A stretch of DNA of 30,580 nucleotides from a virus. Position numbers and translations under genes: made by a program. The first letter of the stretch is position 1, and each line of letters starts with the position of its first letter. The stretch spans positions 1 through 30,580 of the IMG/VR virus record IMGVR_UViG_3300026544_000019. One strand, given 5' to 3'. Positions 1 to 9,497 of the stretch are shown piece after piece. The notes under the pieces were generated by a model. It was not told where the DNA came from. It made no database searches and worked only from the letters and a program-made list of their open reading frames with translations.

Positions 1-3000
1 TTTTCTAGTTTTTAATGCTGTAGGTATTACTAAATTACCATCTGAATCTATCAAACTACTATATATTTTAAATTCTTCATTTAGATTGTCTAGTATCTCA
101 AGTATACCTCTACCTTTAACTTTACCGTCTATTGATCTACTAATAGGAAAAAGTTGATGTATATAATCTTCATAACTAACTTCTAATTTTTTATTATCCT
201 TACCTAAACCAATATCTTCTGATTGTAAATTAAATGAATCTAGTAAAGCTTCTACAAGTAACTTAGGGTCAGCTTTTAATTGTTCAGGTGTATATTTCAT
301 ACTACTTTTAGAAGTAATATCTAATAATTCTTCAGTAGTAGTAGCTTGTCCTCTAACACCATTAGTTTTTAAATCCTCTACTTTATCTAATATCTTTTGT
401 TTCATAGAAGATAATACAATACCAATAGCTTTGGATCTCTTTTTTTTAGTTTTAATCTTGTTAATTATTTTAGTTTTTAACTTAGCTGTTTTATTAGATG
501 AACTTTCTAATTTTCTTTTAGAGTCATATATAGAAACTAAATTAGGATCAGCATTGATTGCACTATAATACCCTGCTCTATTAGAGCCTGTAAAACCTTT
601 AGATAAAAATTGTTCAACAGTAGGTGCTGTAGTACCTTCAGGAGTATTTTCTTTTATCCAATTTTCAGTAAATTTAATAGTTTTTTGTATACTATCATGA
701 TGTGCTTGGTCAATAGTAGCTCTTATTTTTTGTTCAGCTATTTGGTCAAAAATACCACCATCTTCAAATAAATCTTTATCAACCATATTCTTAGAAGTTA
801 ATCTACTAGCTTTTTTAGCTTTAGCCTTAGCTTCTTTAGCTTCATTAGATATATTCTGAATAACTTTACCAGTCTTCTTAGTCTGCTCAGCCCCTTCAGT
901 ATTACCTTGTTTATCTTGTATAGCTGCTACTTTTTCAAAAGTTTCAGGTAAACCTTCTGTAAATAAATTAGTAGGTTCACTACTATCTGTACTAGTTTGT
1001 TGTGTACCAGCTGCTAACTCTTCATTAGTAGGTATGTATACAAAAGGATTATCTTCAGATGTATTGGTAAATATATTTGCACCAGCACCAAAAGTATCAA
1101 TACTTTCAGATAAAGTCATATTATTTATTTCATCTAAACTAATATTTTTTATTTTTTTATTAAAAGCTGTGTTAAGTTTAGTTTCAAAAGCTTCAATAGC
1201 TTGTCTATAGTTATCAGCTTGAACTTGTTCTTCATCAGATAAAGCATTAGAGTTTTCTAATTTATCTAAAGTTTTTTTAAATCTATTTAATACAGCTCTA
1301 CTTGAACCTAGTTTTAATTCTTTAATATCTCCATCAAAATCTTCAATTTCAGCTTTATCTAGTAATTTGTTATAAGTATCTAATGTAGAATCTTCTGTAT
1401 CTGATTTAACTAATAATTTATTTAACTCATCTAATACTTCTATTTTATTATATGTACCTTTAACACCTTCACTTCTTACAGATTCAGGTACTTTAACTTT
1501 AAGTTCTCCAGTTACCCTATCTGATTCTGTTTCTTTTTCATACTGACCATCTAACACTCTCCTAACTAAAGAACTTTTTTTAACTAATTCATCTAATAAT
1601 TTAGCATTTTCAATATATTTAGGGTCTGTATTGTCTAAAGTTACTTGCTCATTTACTAAATTATCTATTGTAGTATCTATGTTAGTATTATATCTATCTA
1701 CGGCTTCTTTAGTTTTTTCATCAGGATTGTTAATATAATTATTAATAACATCTAACTCATCATCAAATAAAGTAATATTATCATGTGCAATATCCTCATT
1801 TACTCTAGTATGTCTTGGTACAGGTATATCTTCTTGAGCTTCTTGTATTTTCTTATCTTTGTAATTATTGATGGTCTCAGTACTTTTATCTTTAATTCCT
1901 TTAATAGCCATACCACCAATACCCATTTGAGCACCAGCACCTAAACCACCTAAGTAACCCATAAGAGCTTCATCTTGGTTACCTTGGTCATTGATAGTTT
2001 CAGAGAAACCTTTACCATCTACAAAAGCTTTAGCACCTAATATCTCACCCCAAGTTTGAAAATATTCTTGAGCACCTTCTCCAGCTCCTTCAGCTACTAG
2101 TGTTCCTGCTTTAGTAGCTATATTTTTCATTACAGAAGTTTTACCTTCTTTATTTAAACTACTAAATGCTTTTTTAAGTATTTGGGCACCTTGATCTAAA
2201 CCTGTAATTTCGGAAAAAGCTACTCTATCTGGTATAGCCATCAACATTTGTAAAGCATACACACCTAATACTTCATCCATACCTACATCAGGACTTTCAC
2301 CAGCTTTAATTTTTTCAGCTATTCTATCATCTAACACATTATTAGTCATAGAACCTACAGCAGTATGAAATCCTGCATTCTTAGCAATGTGATCTAATCC
2401 ATTAAGTAAAGTACTTTGATCTTTAAATTTTTCATAAGTAGCTATTTCTTTAGCTGTCATTTTAGTTTTAGCTATCTTTTCAGCTCTTAGTGCTACATCT
2501 ATTTTACCTAAACTTCTAGCTTTATTAGCTTTATTTAATAATTTAGCTGCTGCTGTAAATTTACCACTACCAACACCATAACTTAACATCATAGGTATAG
2601 ATTCTATCATAGTATTAGGGTCTGTTAAGACTTTACCTATAGATGTTAGGTAGTCACCGTTTTTCCAATAATCCTTAGCTTCATTTAATACTTGAGTAGA
2701 ACCTGTTCTATCGTAACCTACCCATTTATCTATATTTTCTTGTTTTTTAACATCATTAAGTAAAGTATTATCGCCTGGTGTAATTACATCAAGAAAGAAG
2801 TCAGCTGTATCTACAACAGCTTTAGTAGCACCTGATTGTAAAGCATCCCAAGCACTGTTTTCTAAACCATCAGCATATCTTTGATTAGCTATTGCTGTTA
2901 ATCTTTTACTATATTCTCTGTTTTTATCATAGTCTTCTTGTGTCTTACCAACATCAGTACCTAGCAAATCTTTGTTAAGTAATTCTGTATAACCACTACC

Positions 3001-3783
3001 AAAATTAACTTTAGATGCTTCATCTCTTGACATCCAAGTACCATCTACATTTACTCTACTAGCATCAAAAGCTCTATTATCTAGTACATCTTTAGAAGCA
3101 TTCCATTTTTTTTCCCAATCTTGAGCACCAGTAAATCTCTTCTCTTCTACTATCTCGTAACCATCAGCCATGTATTTATTAAATTTATTATATCTAGCAT
3201 CAGCACCAATACCTGCTGTACCATATTTATATAAAAATTTTTCAGAACCATCAGGATTGTAACCATCAAATTTCTTTAATGTATATACACCATATTCAGC
3301 ATTAGGGTCATTAGTAGCTGATTGGTATTGTTTTATTAAATCTTGTGTAGTAGTATTCCTAGCACCTATAATATCTTTATTTTGCATATTATAGTGTCTA
3401 CCATCAATTTCTGCTTGAAATTGACTATTATTAAGTAAATCACCTTGACCAAAATCTGCAATATTTTCAGAAGCCTCTAGTAACCAATCAACAGCACTAA
3501 TACCTGCATTAGCAACTTCTTTAGCCCTAATCATATTATTACTATCGTTAATTAATTCACCGTTATCTTCGTATTCTAGTTTACCTTTACGAAAAAGTTC
3601 TGCTTTTTTTAATTCAGCTGCTCTCTCTTTATCAAAAGAATTATCCTCAACAGCTAATAAATTATCTGTAAAAGTGTCAACAGAATCTAAATAATATGAA
3701 TCATTTTCATTAGAGTAATAGTTATCACTCATACCATCTACTAATCCTGCATCTATTTCATCATATATTGTAGTTATTGCCAC
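1..3783 (-). CDS. giant internal/ejected virion protein, N-terminal part (runs off window)
   Basis: The frame stays open from a GTG start at 3783 to the window edge, giving at least 1261 codons with no stop, so the C-terminus is missing. The start is supported by an AAAGG Shine-Dalgarno six bases upstream and an in-frame stop four codons before it. The visible protein is mostly charged, Asn/Lys/Glu-rich and helical. A hydrophobic patch lies near residues 498-521. A GEGAQE helix is followed by a Gly/Ala-rich hydrophobic segment near residues 600-630, a layout I recall from the N-terminal region of N4 virion RNA polymerase and other ejected phage proteins. It is the last gene after capsid and internal proteins, the slot of N4 gp50. 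No polymerase or transglycosylase motif is visible in this part. It could instead be a T7 gp16-like core protein. Confidence 0.85.
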   Translation of the reverse strand, partial: MAITTIYDEIDAGLVDGMSDNYYSNENDSYYLDSVDTFTDNLLAVEDNSFDKERAAELKKAELFRKGKLEYEDNGELINDSNNMIRAKEVANAGISAVDWLLEASENIADFGQGDLLNNSQFQAEIDGRHYNMQNKDIIGARNTTTQDLIKQYQSATNDPNAEYGVYTLKKFDGYNPDGSEKFLYKYGTAGIGADARYNKFNKYMADGYEIVEEKRFTGAQDWEKKWNASKDVLDNRAFDASRVNVDGTWMSRDEASKVNFGSGYTELLNKDLLGTDVGKTQEDYDKNREYSKRLTAIANQRYADGLENSAWDALQSGATKAVVDTADFFLDVITPGDNTLLNDVKKQENIDKWVGYDRTGSTQVLNEAKDYWKNGDYLTSIGKVLTDPNTMIESIPMMLSYGVGSGKFTAAAKLLNKANKARSLGKIDVALRAEKIAKTKMTAKEIATYEKFKDQSTLLNGLDHIAKNAGFHTAVGSMTNNVLDDRIAEKIKAGESPDVGMDEVLGVYALQMLMAIPDRVAFSEITGLDQGAQILKKAFSSLNKEGKTSVMKNIATKAGTLVAEGAGEGAQEYFQTWGEILGAKAFVDGKGFSETINDQGNQDEALMGYLGGLGAGAQMGIGGMAIKGIKDKSTETINNYKDKKIQEAQEDIPVPRHTRVNEDIAHDNITLFDDELDVINNYINNPDEKTKEAVDRYNTNIDTTIDNLVNEQVTLDNTDPKYIENAKLLDELVKKSSLVRRVLDGQYEKETESDRVTGELKVKVPESVRSEGVKGTYNKIEVLDELNKLLVKSDTEDSTLDTYNKLLDKAEIEDFDGDIKELKLGSSRAVLNRFKKTLDKLENSNALSDEEQVQADNYRQAIEAFETKLNTAFNKKIKNISLDEINNMTLSESIDTFGAGANIFTNTSEDNPFVYIPTNEELAAGTQQTSTDSSEPTNLFTEGLPETFEKVAAIQDKQGNTEGAEQTKKTGKVIQNISNEAKEAKAKAKKASRLTSKNMVDKDLFEDGGIFDQIAEQKIRATIDQAHHDSIQKTIKFTENWIKENTPEGTTAPTVEQFLSKGFTGSNRAGYYSAINADPNLVSIYDSKRKLESSSNKTAKLKTKIINKIKTKKKRSKAIGIVLSSMKQKILDKVEDLKTNGVRGQATTTEELLDITSKSSMKYTPEQLKADPKLLVEALLDSFNLQSEDIGLGKDNKKLEVSYEDYIHQLFPISRSIDGKVKGRGILEILDNLNEEFKIYSSLIDSDGNLVIPTALKTRK

Positions 3784-3796
3784 TTTGTACCTTTAT

Positions 3797-5239
3797 TTAT
3801 TTGTTATCTTCATATTTTTGTTTAGCAATTTTAGCATCTATTTCTGCTTTTTTAACCTCAGCTTCTAATTTTCGTTGTTTTAAGTTATGTGCTTTCTTCT
3901 CAGATTCAGTCATTTTTTGTGTCTTTTTAGCTTTTAGTATAGCAAGTTCTTTATTGTATTTTTCTTTTATAGCTAACTTAGATTTAAAAGTTTCAAAAGC
4001 TCTTTTTTCTATATTTTTATTTTGTGTTTCTTTAACCTTTTCAATCTGCTTAACTTTTTTTTGTATAGCTTCATCATATTTATTTAAAACTTTGTTTCTA
4101 TTTTCATACGCTTTTACTTTACGCTTATTTCTTTGTAACTCAGATAAATTTGAACTATCTATTATAGCTAAAGTTTTATTTAATTTATCTTCAGCTTGTT
4201 TCTCAATTAAATCTCTATCTTCTATTAATACTTTAGCATCTTTTTTAGTATAAATATTTTTTTGATATGCTTTCTCTAAATTTTTAAGATACTTATCCTT
4301 AGCTTCTACTTTTTTATTATAAGTTTCCCATTGTTTAGTGTAATCCTCTCTTTTTTTATCATTAGTAGATTTTAAATCTGTTATAGTTTTAATTTTATCT
4401 TTTAAAGTATCTATAGGGTTATTTATTTTAAATTTTTTACCCATACTTTTTTGATAAGTTTCACTGTCTTTCTGTCTTTTAATATCTTGTTGTAATTCCT
4501 CTGTGGCTGTTTGGTTAGTAAGTACAGCTTTAAGTTTATCTGCAACCCAATCTTTTGCATTAGCTACTGAATTAACTACATCCCCATATATAAAATCCCC
4601 TGTAGTTTTACTTGCTGTTGTAAAAAATCCATCTTCATTATCTCTATCTTTTTCAGATAATAATTCCATTCTAAGTTTAAGTTCTTTTTCTGGATTACTT
4701 AATTTAGTGTCTGTCATAATAGCATTATATTTTTTAAGTAATTCTTCTTGTTCAGGTGTTACTACTGTTTTTATAGCATCAAAAGGTTTTGGTGCTTCAC
4801 CTACAGGCATATAACTAAGTAAATTACCTTCAGCATCTCTTTTACCTCTAAGTTCTTTAGCTTTTTGTTTTGCTAAATCAAAATTATCGGTGTCTAATTC
4901 AGTATGGTCTACACTAGTCTTATCATCTATTTGTTTAGTAGTATAAAAATCTACAGGTTTATTTTTATTAGCTTCTAAAATATCTATTTCTAATTTAGAT
5001 TTAGCTAAATTTTCAGCTTCAGTTAAAGCATCTTCACCGTGCACAATAGCAAATTGTCTTTTATTCTCAGCTAATCTATTTGCTTCTCTAGTATTTTGAG
5101 CTTCTAATTCTTTTTGTCTCATAGCTAAAGCAGAATCTTTAGATCTATCTCTTTGCTGTCGATTCATAATATCAGAAATATAACTTGATAAACCTGTAGC
5201 AACACTATTAGTACTCATATGTTGTGATCTCATTGCCAT
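3797..5239 (-). CDS. Lys-rich coiled-coil internal virion protein
   Basis: This is a 480-residue protein that is very rich in Lys, Glu, Asn and Ala and has few aromatic residues. Residues 1-130 and 260-480 look like long amphipathic helices likely to form coiled coils. The C-terminal half is strongly basic, which would suit contact with packaged DNA. There is no signal peptide and no membrane segment. The start ATG has an AAGGAT ribosome site six bases upstream. It sits between a Gly-rich gp14-like protein and the giant terminal gene, so by context it is probably one of the proteins packed inside the capsid and ejected with DNA, comparable in position to T7 gp15 or N4 gp51/52. I do not recognise a domain, so function is inferred from position and composition. 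Confidence 0.85.
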   Translation of the reverse strand: MAMRSQHMSTNSVATGLSSYISDIMNRQQRDRSKDSALAMRQKELEAQNTREANRLAENKRQFAIVHGEDALTEAENLAKSKLEIDILEANKNKPVDFYTTKQIDDKTSVDHTELDTDNFDLAKQKAKELRGKRDAEGNLLSYMPVGEAPKPFDAIKTVVTPEQEELLKKYNAIMTDTKLSNPEKELKLRMELLSEKDRDNEDGFFTTASKTTGDFIYGDVVNSVANAKDWVADKLKAVLTNQTATEELQQDIKRQKDSETYQKSMGKKFKINNPIDTLKDKIKTITDLKSTNDKKREDYTKQWETYNKKVEAKDKYLKNLEKAYQKNIYTKKDAKVLIEDRDLIEKQAEDKLNKTLAIIDSSNLSELQRNKRKVKAYENRNKVLNKYDEAIQKKVKQIEKVKETQNKNIEKRAFETFKSKLAIKEKYNKELAILKAKKTQKMTESEKKAHNLKQRKLEAEVKKAEIDAKIAKQKYEDNK

Positions 5240-5249
5240 AATTTAATCC

Positions 5250-5912
5250 TTATATACTTTCTGATAGATTTTTACCAGATTTCTTTTTAATTCTACCATT
5301 AGACTGACTCTCCCCTACAGATTCAGATCTAGCTCTTCTGTTATTTTCCATTCTAGCATTATTCTTGAATGTAGCATCTCTTGCTGCTCTGTTTCTATAA
5401 TCATTATATATTTGATTAGCCATACCAATAGTCTCTAAACCAGACATACCTGTACCTAAAAAATTATTAGCTAAACTTTTATCTTTATATATACCATTAT
5501 TAATATCTACTTTAGAACCTAATTGATTTACAATTTCTGGGTTATTAGCATCACTCACACTAGGGACTTTATATCCTGTATTACTTGTTGTTAGCATACC
5601 CATGGCATCATTATCTGTAATATTATTTATATTAGTTGTATCTACTGAAGTAACACCTGGTGTACTACGAATTTGAGACTGTATAGCTGACCCATCAACT
5701 GTAGGAGTAGCTACTGTAGAAGCTATTGGAGCTACCTCACTAGTAGGTGTATTTATATTTTTACCTACTGTATTAGTAACATTAGAATTATCAAAGATAC
5801 TGCCTGTAAGTCCTTGCCCTATATTACCTGCAATATTACCTAAACCTGTTGTTAAACCACCTAAAGCATTACCTAGTCCATTAAACACATTACCTAAACC
5901 AAAATCACCCAT
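5250..5912 (-). CDS. Gly-rich internal virion protein, gp14-like
   Basis: This 220-residue protein starts with a Gly/Leu/Asn-rich segment (residues 1-37, repeated GLGN/GLG units) of moderate hydrophobicity. A low-complexity Thr/Val/Asn middle follows, then a basic helical tail near residues 165-205 containing the motif YNDYRNRAARDATFKNN. Small proteins with a Gly-rich front and an Arg/Asn-rich helical tail are common beside ejection proteins of podoviruses, and T7 gp14 is the best known. It would form part of the channel through the cell envelope. The start ATG has an AAAAGG site six bases upstream. The 64-base gap before it is very AT-rich. Recognition is by composition and neighbours rather than by a clear domain match. 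Confidence 0.8.
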   Translation of the reverse strand: MGDFGLGNVFNGLGNALGGLTTGLGNIAGNIGQGLTGSIFDNSNVTNTVGKNINTPTSEVAPIASTVATPTVDGSAIQSQIRSTPGVTSVDTTNINNITDNDAMGMLTTSNTGYKVPSVSDANNPEIVNQLGSKVDINNGIYKDKSLANNFLGTGMSGLETIGMANQIYNDYRNRAARDATFKNNARMENNRRARSESVGESQSNGRIKKKSGKNLSESI

Positions 5913-5976
5913 AAAAAACCTTTTATATATATTTATTTATAGTATTATATCTAAATTTTAACTACAAGTATATACA

Positions 5977-8094
5977 TTAACCAGCTACAACATTAAGTCT
6001 TCTATCTAATTGGTCTGTAAAACCAAAATATTGATTATAGTCATAAATATGTTCACTATGCATTTGAGCATAAATCATATCTGGAGATGTAGCTTCAGCA
6101 AAAGAATGATGTTGAGTCATTATCATTGGAGCTGTAATTCCTTGTGATTCATAATAATTAGATAATTTATTATCTATATTTTCATTAGCTATGGCTTCTT
6201 TTTTCTCTTCAGCACCTACTATAGCTTGGTATTGACTATATCCATTATACATTATTTTAGATACTTGTGGACCTAATTTTAAAAAATTTTCTCCTAAACT
6301 AGCTAAATCATAAATACCATTAAAATCCATATTATATATGGACATACCTATGTTTAATACTAATTTAAATATATCACTATCTATTAATTCCATAGCATAC
6401 TCCATAACTAAAGTAGTAGCTACTCCCACCACAGCATTGTATATAAGCATACTAGCTGTACAAGCTCCTGGACCTAATAAACACATAGCTGCACCAATCA
6501 AAACACCAGCAAATCTTTTGTACCATTTAACTACTACAGTTTTGATAGAATAAGCTATTAGACAAAATGAGTGTTCTTGTGCTGTACAGTACTCCCTAAA
6601 TCTTAATTTCTGCATTACAAAATAAGGTAAAATAATCCTATGTTCTAAAGCTGTATCAAATACATTTAAATCAAAACTATGTCCTGATATAGTAAAATGA
6701 CTATTATAATTTGTTATTCGCATTTCCTGATAAACAGTTTCTGTAGTTTGACATTGTATTACTAAAGTACCATCATCTTCAGTAAAAAATTTACTTTGAG
6801 ACTTTTTAGTCTCACCAGGTCTAACAGTATCATCATGATGTTTTTTTACCTCTATCTTAAAATTATATTCAAATTTTAATGAGCTATCACTAACAAAAGC
6901 ACTACTAGCATCAGTACCATCTATATCATCTAATATACAGTCTTCTACTAACCAATAGTTTGGTTTTTTATCTATATAATCAGGATTAATTACTCCAGAG
7001 TAATAAGCAAATGTTTTAAATAAAGCTCTAGCTAGATAAGCTTCTTCTTTAATGTGGTCATTATACCATTTTTCAGCAATTTCATCAGTTACATTAAAAT
7101 CTCTATCATTATATTTACCTCCATCATCATCCTCTTCACCAGCTTCTCCTTCTTTAATGATTAAATCCATTAAAGCTACTGGAAGATATTGAGCATCTTC
7201 AGCATCATAATGTTTAACTTCTACTATATACGGATTTACTAAACTTAAACCATTAATTAAATAAGCATTATCAATAATATCTTCGTCATCTTCATCTTTT
7301 TGTGTCAAGGTTTCTTCAAAATCATCAGCACTTAAATTTAATTTTCTCATCATTTTATTTAAAGTATGTGCTTTTTCTTCTTGATCATCACCTTCACCAA
7401 CTAATTTATTATCAATTTTTAGAGGAACTATCGCTGTAGTTTCTAAAGTATTTTCAGTTAATATATCTTGGTCAATAGTAGTTACATCTTCTATATAGTA
7501 GTACCACTCATCACCACCAGCATTAGTATAATATGAAGCTATAAAAGATAAAGTATCTTTAAAAGTATTATCTGTTTCTATTGTTTTATCAGGTTTATTT
7601 GTATCAGACTCACAATGAAATGATGCTACAATATCTTCCTTTGTATCATCAACATAATCTACAGAAAACATAGTCCAAGTTTCGCCATCTTCATATAGTT
7701 CATGTTCTTTATTTGACCAATCATGATCGTCTGTATTATCTAAATACCAATAAAAAGTAGTTTCTATAGAAGGTGTTTGTACATAAACTTGCTTACTTTC
7801 TTTAAAATCAGTTATGTTATTATTTAAATAATCTTCAGCTTTATCTTTATCTATACCATAATAAGTACCACTTTGTTCAATATCATATCCATAGCGTTCA
7901 AGAAAATCTATTGTATATCTAGTTCTATATTCATGTTGCCATTGCCAAAAATTAAAATTAAACGCTCTTAAATTTTCTGATATAAACATACTATTTTTTT
8001 TAGCAGATTTTATAGATATATCAGCTTCAGAAATATTAATAAATTGCATGTCTGTTACTGTTGTTTTTTTATCTAAAAATCCTAGAATACCCAA
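5977..8094 (-). CDS. large internal virion/structural protein with hydrophobic segment
   Basis: This is a 705-residue protein. The start is a TTG codon with an AAGGAT ribosome site, part of which lies in the stop region of the preceding gene; the first ATG is 15 codons later and has no comparable site. Residues 1-520 are acidic and aromatic-rich with many Asp/Glu/Tyr/Trp and look beta-rich. Residues about 528-575 form a hydrophobic stretch containing GVLIGAAMCLLGPGACTASM, with a shorter hydrophobic helix following near 577-590. The C-terminal 120 residues are helical with several His. The hydrophobic block suggests membrane insertion or ejection, as in N4 gp52-54 or T7 core proteins. I do not recognise the family. 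Its place between the GNAT-like gene and the gp14-like gene supports a virion role. Confidence 0.85.
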   Translation of the reverse strand: MGILGFLDKKTTVTDMQFINISEADISIKSAKKNSMFISENLRAFNFNFWQWQHEYRTRYTIDFLERYGYDIEQSGTYYGIDKDKAEDYLNNNITDFKESKQVYVQTPSIETTFYWYLDNTDDHDWSNKEHELYEDGETWTMFSVDYVDDTKEDIVASFHCESDTNKPDKTIETDNTFKDTLSFIASYYTNAGGDEWYYYIEDVTTIDQDILTENTLETTAIVPLKIDNKLVGEGDDQEEKAHTLNKMMRKLNLSADDFEETLTQKDEDDEDIIDNAYLINGLSLVNPYIVEVKHYDAEDAQYLPVALMDLIIKEGEAGEEDDDGGKYNDRDFNVTDEIAEKWYNDHIKEEAYLARALFKTFAYYSGVINPDYIDKKPNYWLVEDCILDDIDGTDASSAFVSDSSLKFEYNFKIEVKKHHDDTVRPGETKKSQSKFFTEDDGTLVIQCQTTETVYQEMRITNYNSHFTISGHSFDLNVFDTALEHRIILPYFVMQKLRFREYCTAQEHSFCLIAYSIKTVVVKWYKRFAGVLIGAAMCLLGPGACTASMLIYNAVVGVATTLVMEYAMELIDSDIFKLVLNIGMSIYNMDFNGIYDLASLGENFLKLGPQVSKIMYNGYSQYQAIVGAEEKKEAIANENIDNKLSNYYESQGITAPMIMTQHHSFAEATSPDMIYAQMHSEHIYDYNQYFGFTDQLDRRLNVVAG

Positions 8095-8096
8095 TT

Positions 8097-8591
8097 TTAA
8101 TCCTTACAAATATATTTTAATTTATTTATTGTATCAGATTTTAATACAGAAAAGCTTAAAGGAGCTGGATAAGATCTAATTCTTTTATGTAATTTTTTAG
8201 TACTTCTAACACCTAATTGTACTTTCATGTCTTTATATAAATGATTTATTATATAATTTAAAAAAACAATACTTGCTTTAGTTTTTTCTAATTCAGGTAT
8301 TACTCTAAAATAACCTAACCAAGGAATACCTAAATCTGTTAAACTGGTAAAGCACACACCTATTAATTGTTTATTTTTAAATAAACCTAATGGAGTGTGA
8401 TATTTAGTTTTAAAACCAAATTCTATTTCTTGTTTAAGAACTCTAATATCTTTATTTTGTAAACTAAAACTTCTATGTTTATTTTTATTTAATTCTATAC
8501 TACTTAATAAAGTATAGACTTCACTTCTACTTTCTTCAAAATCTAAAAGTTGTACACTATAATTAAATTTAGTATACAATAATTTAGGCAT
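8097..8591 (-). CDS. GNAT-like small protein (T7 gp13 position)
   Basis: This 164-residue protein has the layout of a GNAT acetyltransferase fold. A helical N-terminus is followed by a strand pair around GLFKNKQLIGVCF (residues about 68-80), a strand at GYFRVIPE, a helix (IVFLNYIINHLYKDM) and a strand (VQLGVRSTKK) leading to LHKRI. A clear acetyl-CoA loop of the RxxGxG type is not seen, so enzymatic activity is doubtful. T7 gp13, which also precedes the core proteins 14-16, has a similar degenerate GNAT-like fold, and this gene has the same place in the order. It may act in virion assembly or as a minor virion component. The ribosome site (AGG in the preceding stop region) is weak. Confidence 0.75.
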   Translation of the reverse strand: MPKLLYTKFNYSVQLLDFEESRSEVYTLLSSIELNKNKHRSFSLQNKDIRVLKQEIEFGFKTKYHTPLGLFKNKQLIGVCFTSLTDLGIPWLGYFRVIPELEKTKASIVFLNYIINHLYKDMKVQLGVRSTKKLHKRIRSYPAPLSFSVLKSDTINKLKYICKD

Positions 8592-8594
8592 AAG

Positions 8595-9476
8595 CTATAT
8601 ACCTAAATTATTTTTAATTGCATCATAAGTACTGTCTATTTCATCATCAGTAACTGATGGTGTAACATCATCTAAATCAGCATCGGCAAATACCATAGAC
8701 CAAGCTTGTATTTGAGTATCATATAATTTTTGTCTGGCATTATCATCAAAACCCTCTGCTTGTTTTCCATATAATTCAGCTTGAGCGTTAGCTAGTAAAG
8801 CACTATTAGCACAATCACATTCCATTTTAGCTTTTTTAGCTGTATTTAAGCAGCATTCAGACTCAGCTTTACAATCTTCTCGTATAGTAGCTGCTAAAAC
8901 TTCATCATGTTGAGCTTCTTTTAAATCACAATCATGCTCTGCTATACAATCATCTCTAACTATACTAGCTGACATAGATTCTATTTTTTTATCTATTTCT
9001 TCTTCTTGCTTATCTCTTAAATCACATAAAGATTCAGCTAAACAATCTTCTCTTATAGTGGATGCTATAACTTCTTTAGTCTGTTCTTCTTTTAAACTAC
9101 ATTCATGTTCAGCTTTACAGTCTTCTCTTATAGTTGCTGCAAGTACTTCAGCAGTTTGTGCTTTAATCAAACACATCTCAAGATTAGCTTTATTATAAGC
9201 TAATTCAAATTGTAAAGCTTGTGAAACTGATTGACTAATAGCTGTACTATAAACTTCTCCAGCTGATTTTTCAGTTAATTCACCTTTCTCTTTAGCATCT
9301 TTAATATGGGCTCTAACTACAGTAAGTAAATCACCTACCATACCACCAACATCTAAAGTTTTTTCCCCTACAATATTAAACCAATTAATTTCATGGGCTA
9401 CATTCGTAGAGCAATCTCTTATTATATCACATTCTCTAGTTGTATCACAACTAATTTTTTTAGTACACTTTGGCAT
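8595..9476 (-). CDS. cysteine-ladder helical repeat protein
   Basis: This 293-residue protein has 16 cysteines, far more than its virion neighbours. Cys4, 10, 16 and 22 are spaced exactly six residues apart. Four helical repeats follow, each with IREDC or VRDDC then AE and a second Cys six residues later: pairs 120/126, 145/151, 177/183 and 202/208. The repeat starts are 25, 32 and 25 residues apart, so the middle unit has one extra heptad. Cys209, 220 and 222 close the array. Each unit also carries an E-V-x-A-x-T-I segment typical of a helix. Residues 30-100 and 225-293 are ordinary helical regions. There is no signal peptide. An AAAGGAT site precedes the ATG. I do not recognise the family. 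By location it is a virion or assembly protein; the cysteines could bind metal or form disulfides after release. Confidence 0.85.
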   Translation of the reverse strand: MPKCTKKISCDTTRECDIIRDCSTNVAHEINWFNIVGEKTLDVGGMVGDLLTVVRAHIKDAKEKGELTEKSAGEVYSTAISQSVSQALQFELAYNKANLEMCLIKAQTAEVLAATIREDCKAEHECSLKEEQTKEVIASTIREDCLAESLCDLRDKQEEEIDKKIESMSASIVRDDCIAEHDCDLKEAQHDEVLAATIREDCKAESECCLNTAKKAKMECDCANSALLANAQAELYGKQAEGFDDNARQKLYDTQIQAWSMVFADADLDDVTPSVTDDEIDSTYDAIKNNLGI

Positions 9477-9497
9477 TAATATCCTTTAAACATAAAC

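Noticed and set aside
3777-4253. Plus-strand open frame of 158 codons, and similar plus-strand frames (for example 4503-4814, 6338-6553, 9902-10207, 24141-24455)
   Set aside because: They lie antisense inside well-supported minus-strand genes, have Phe/Ser/Leu-rich composition expected of the reverse of AT-rich coding DNA, and lack good ribosome sites.
5944-5949. TATAAT in the gap before the gp14-like gene
   Set aside because: No -35 or extended -10 goes with it, and the gap is so AT-rich that chance matches are expected.
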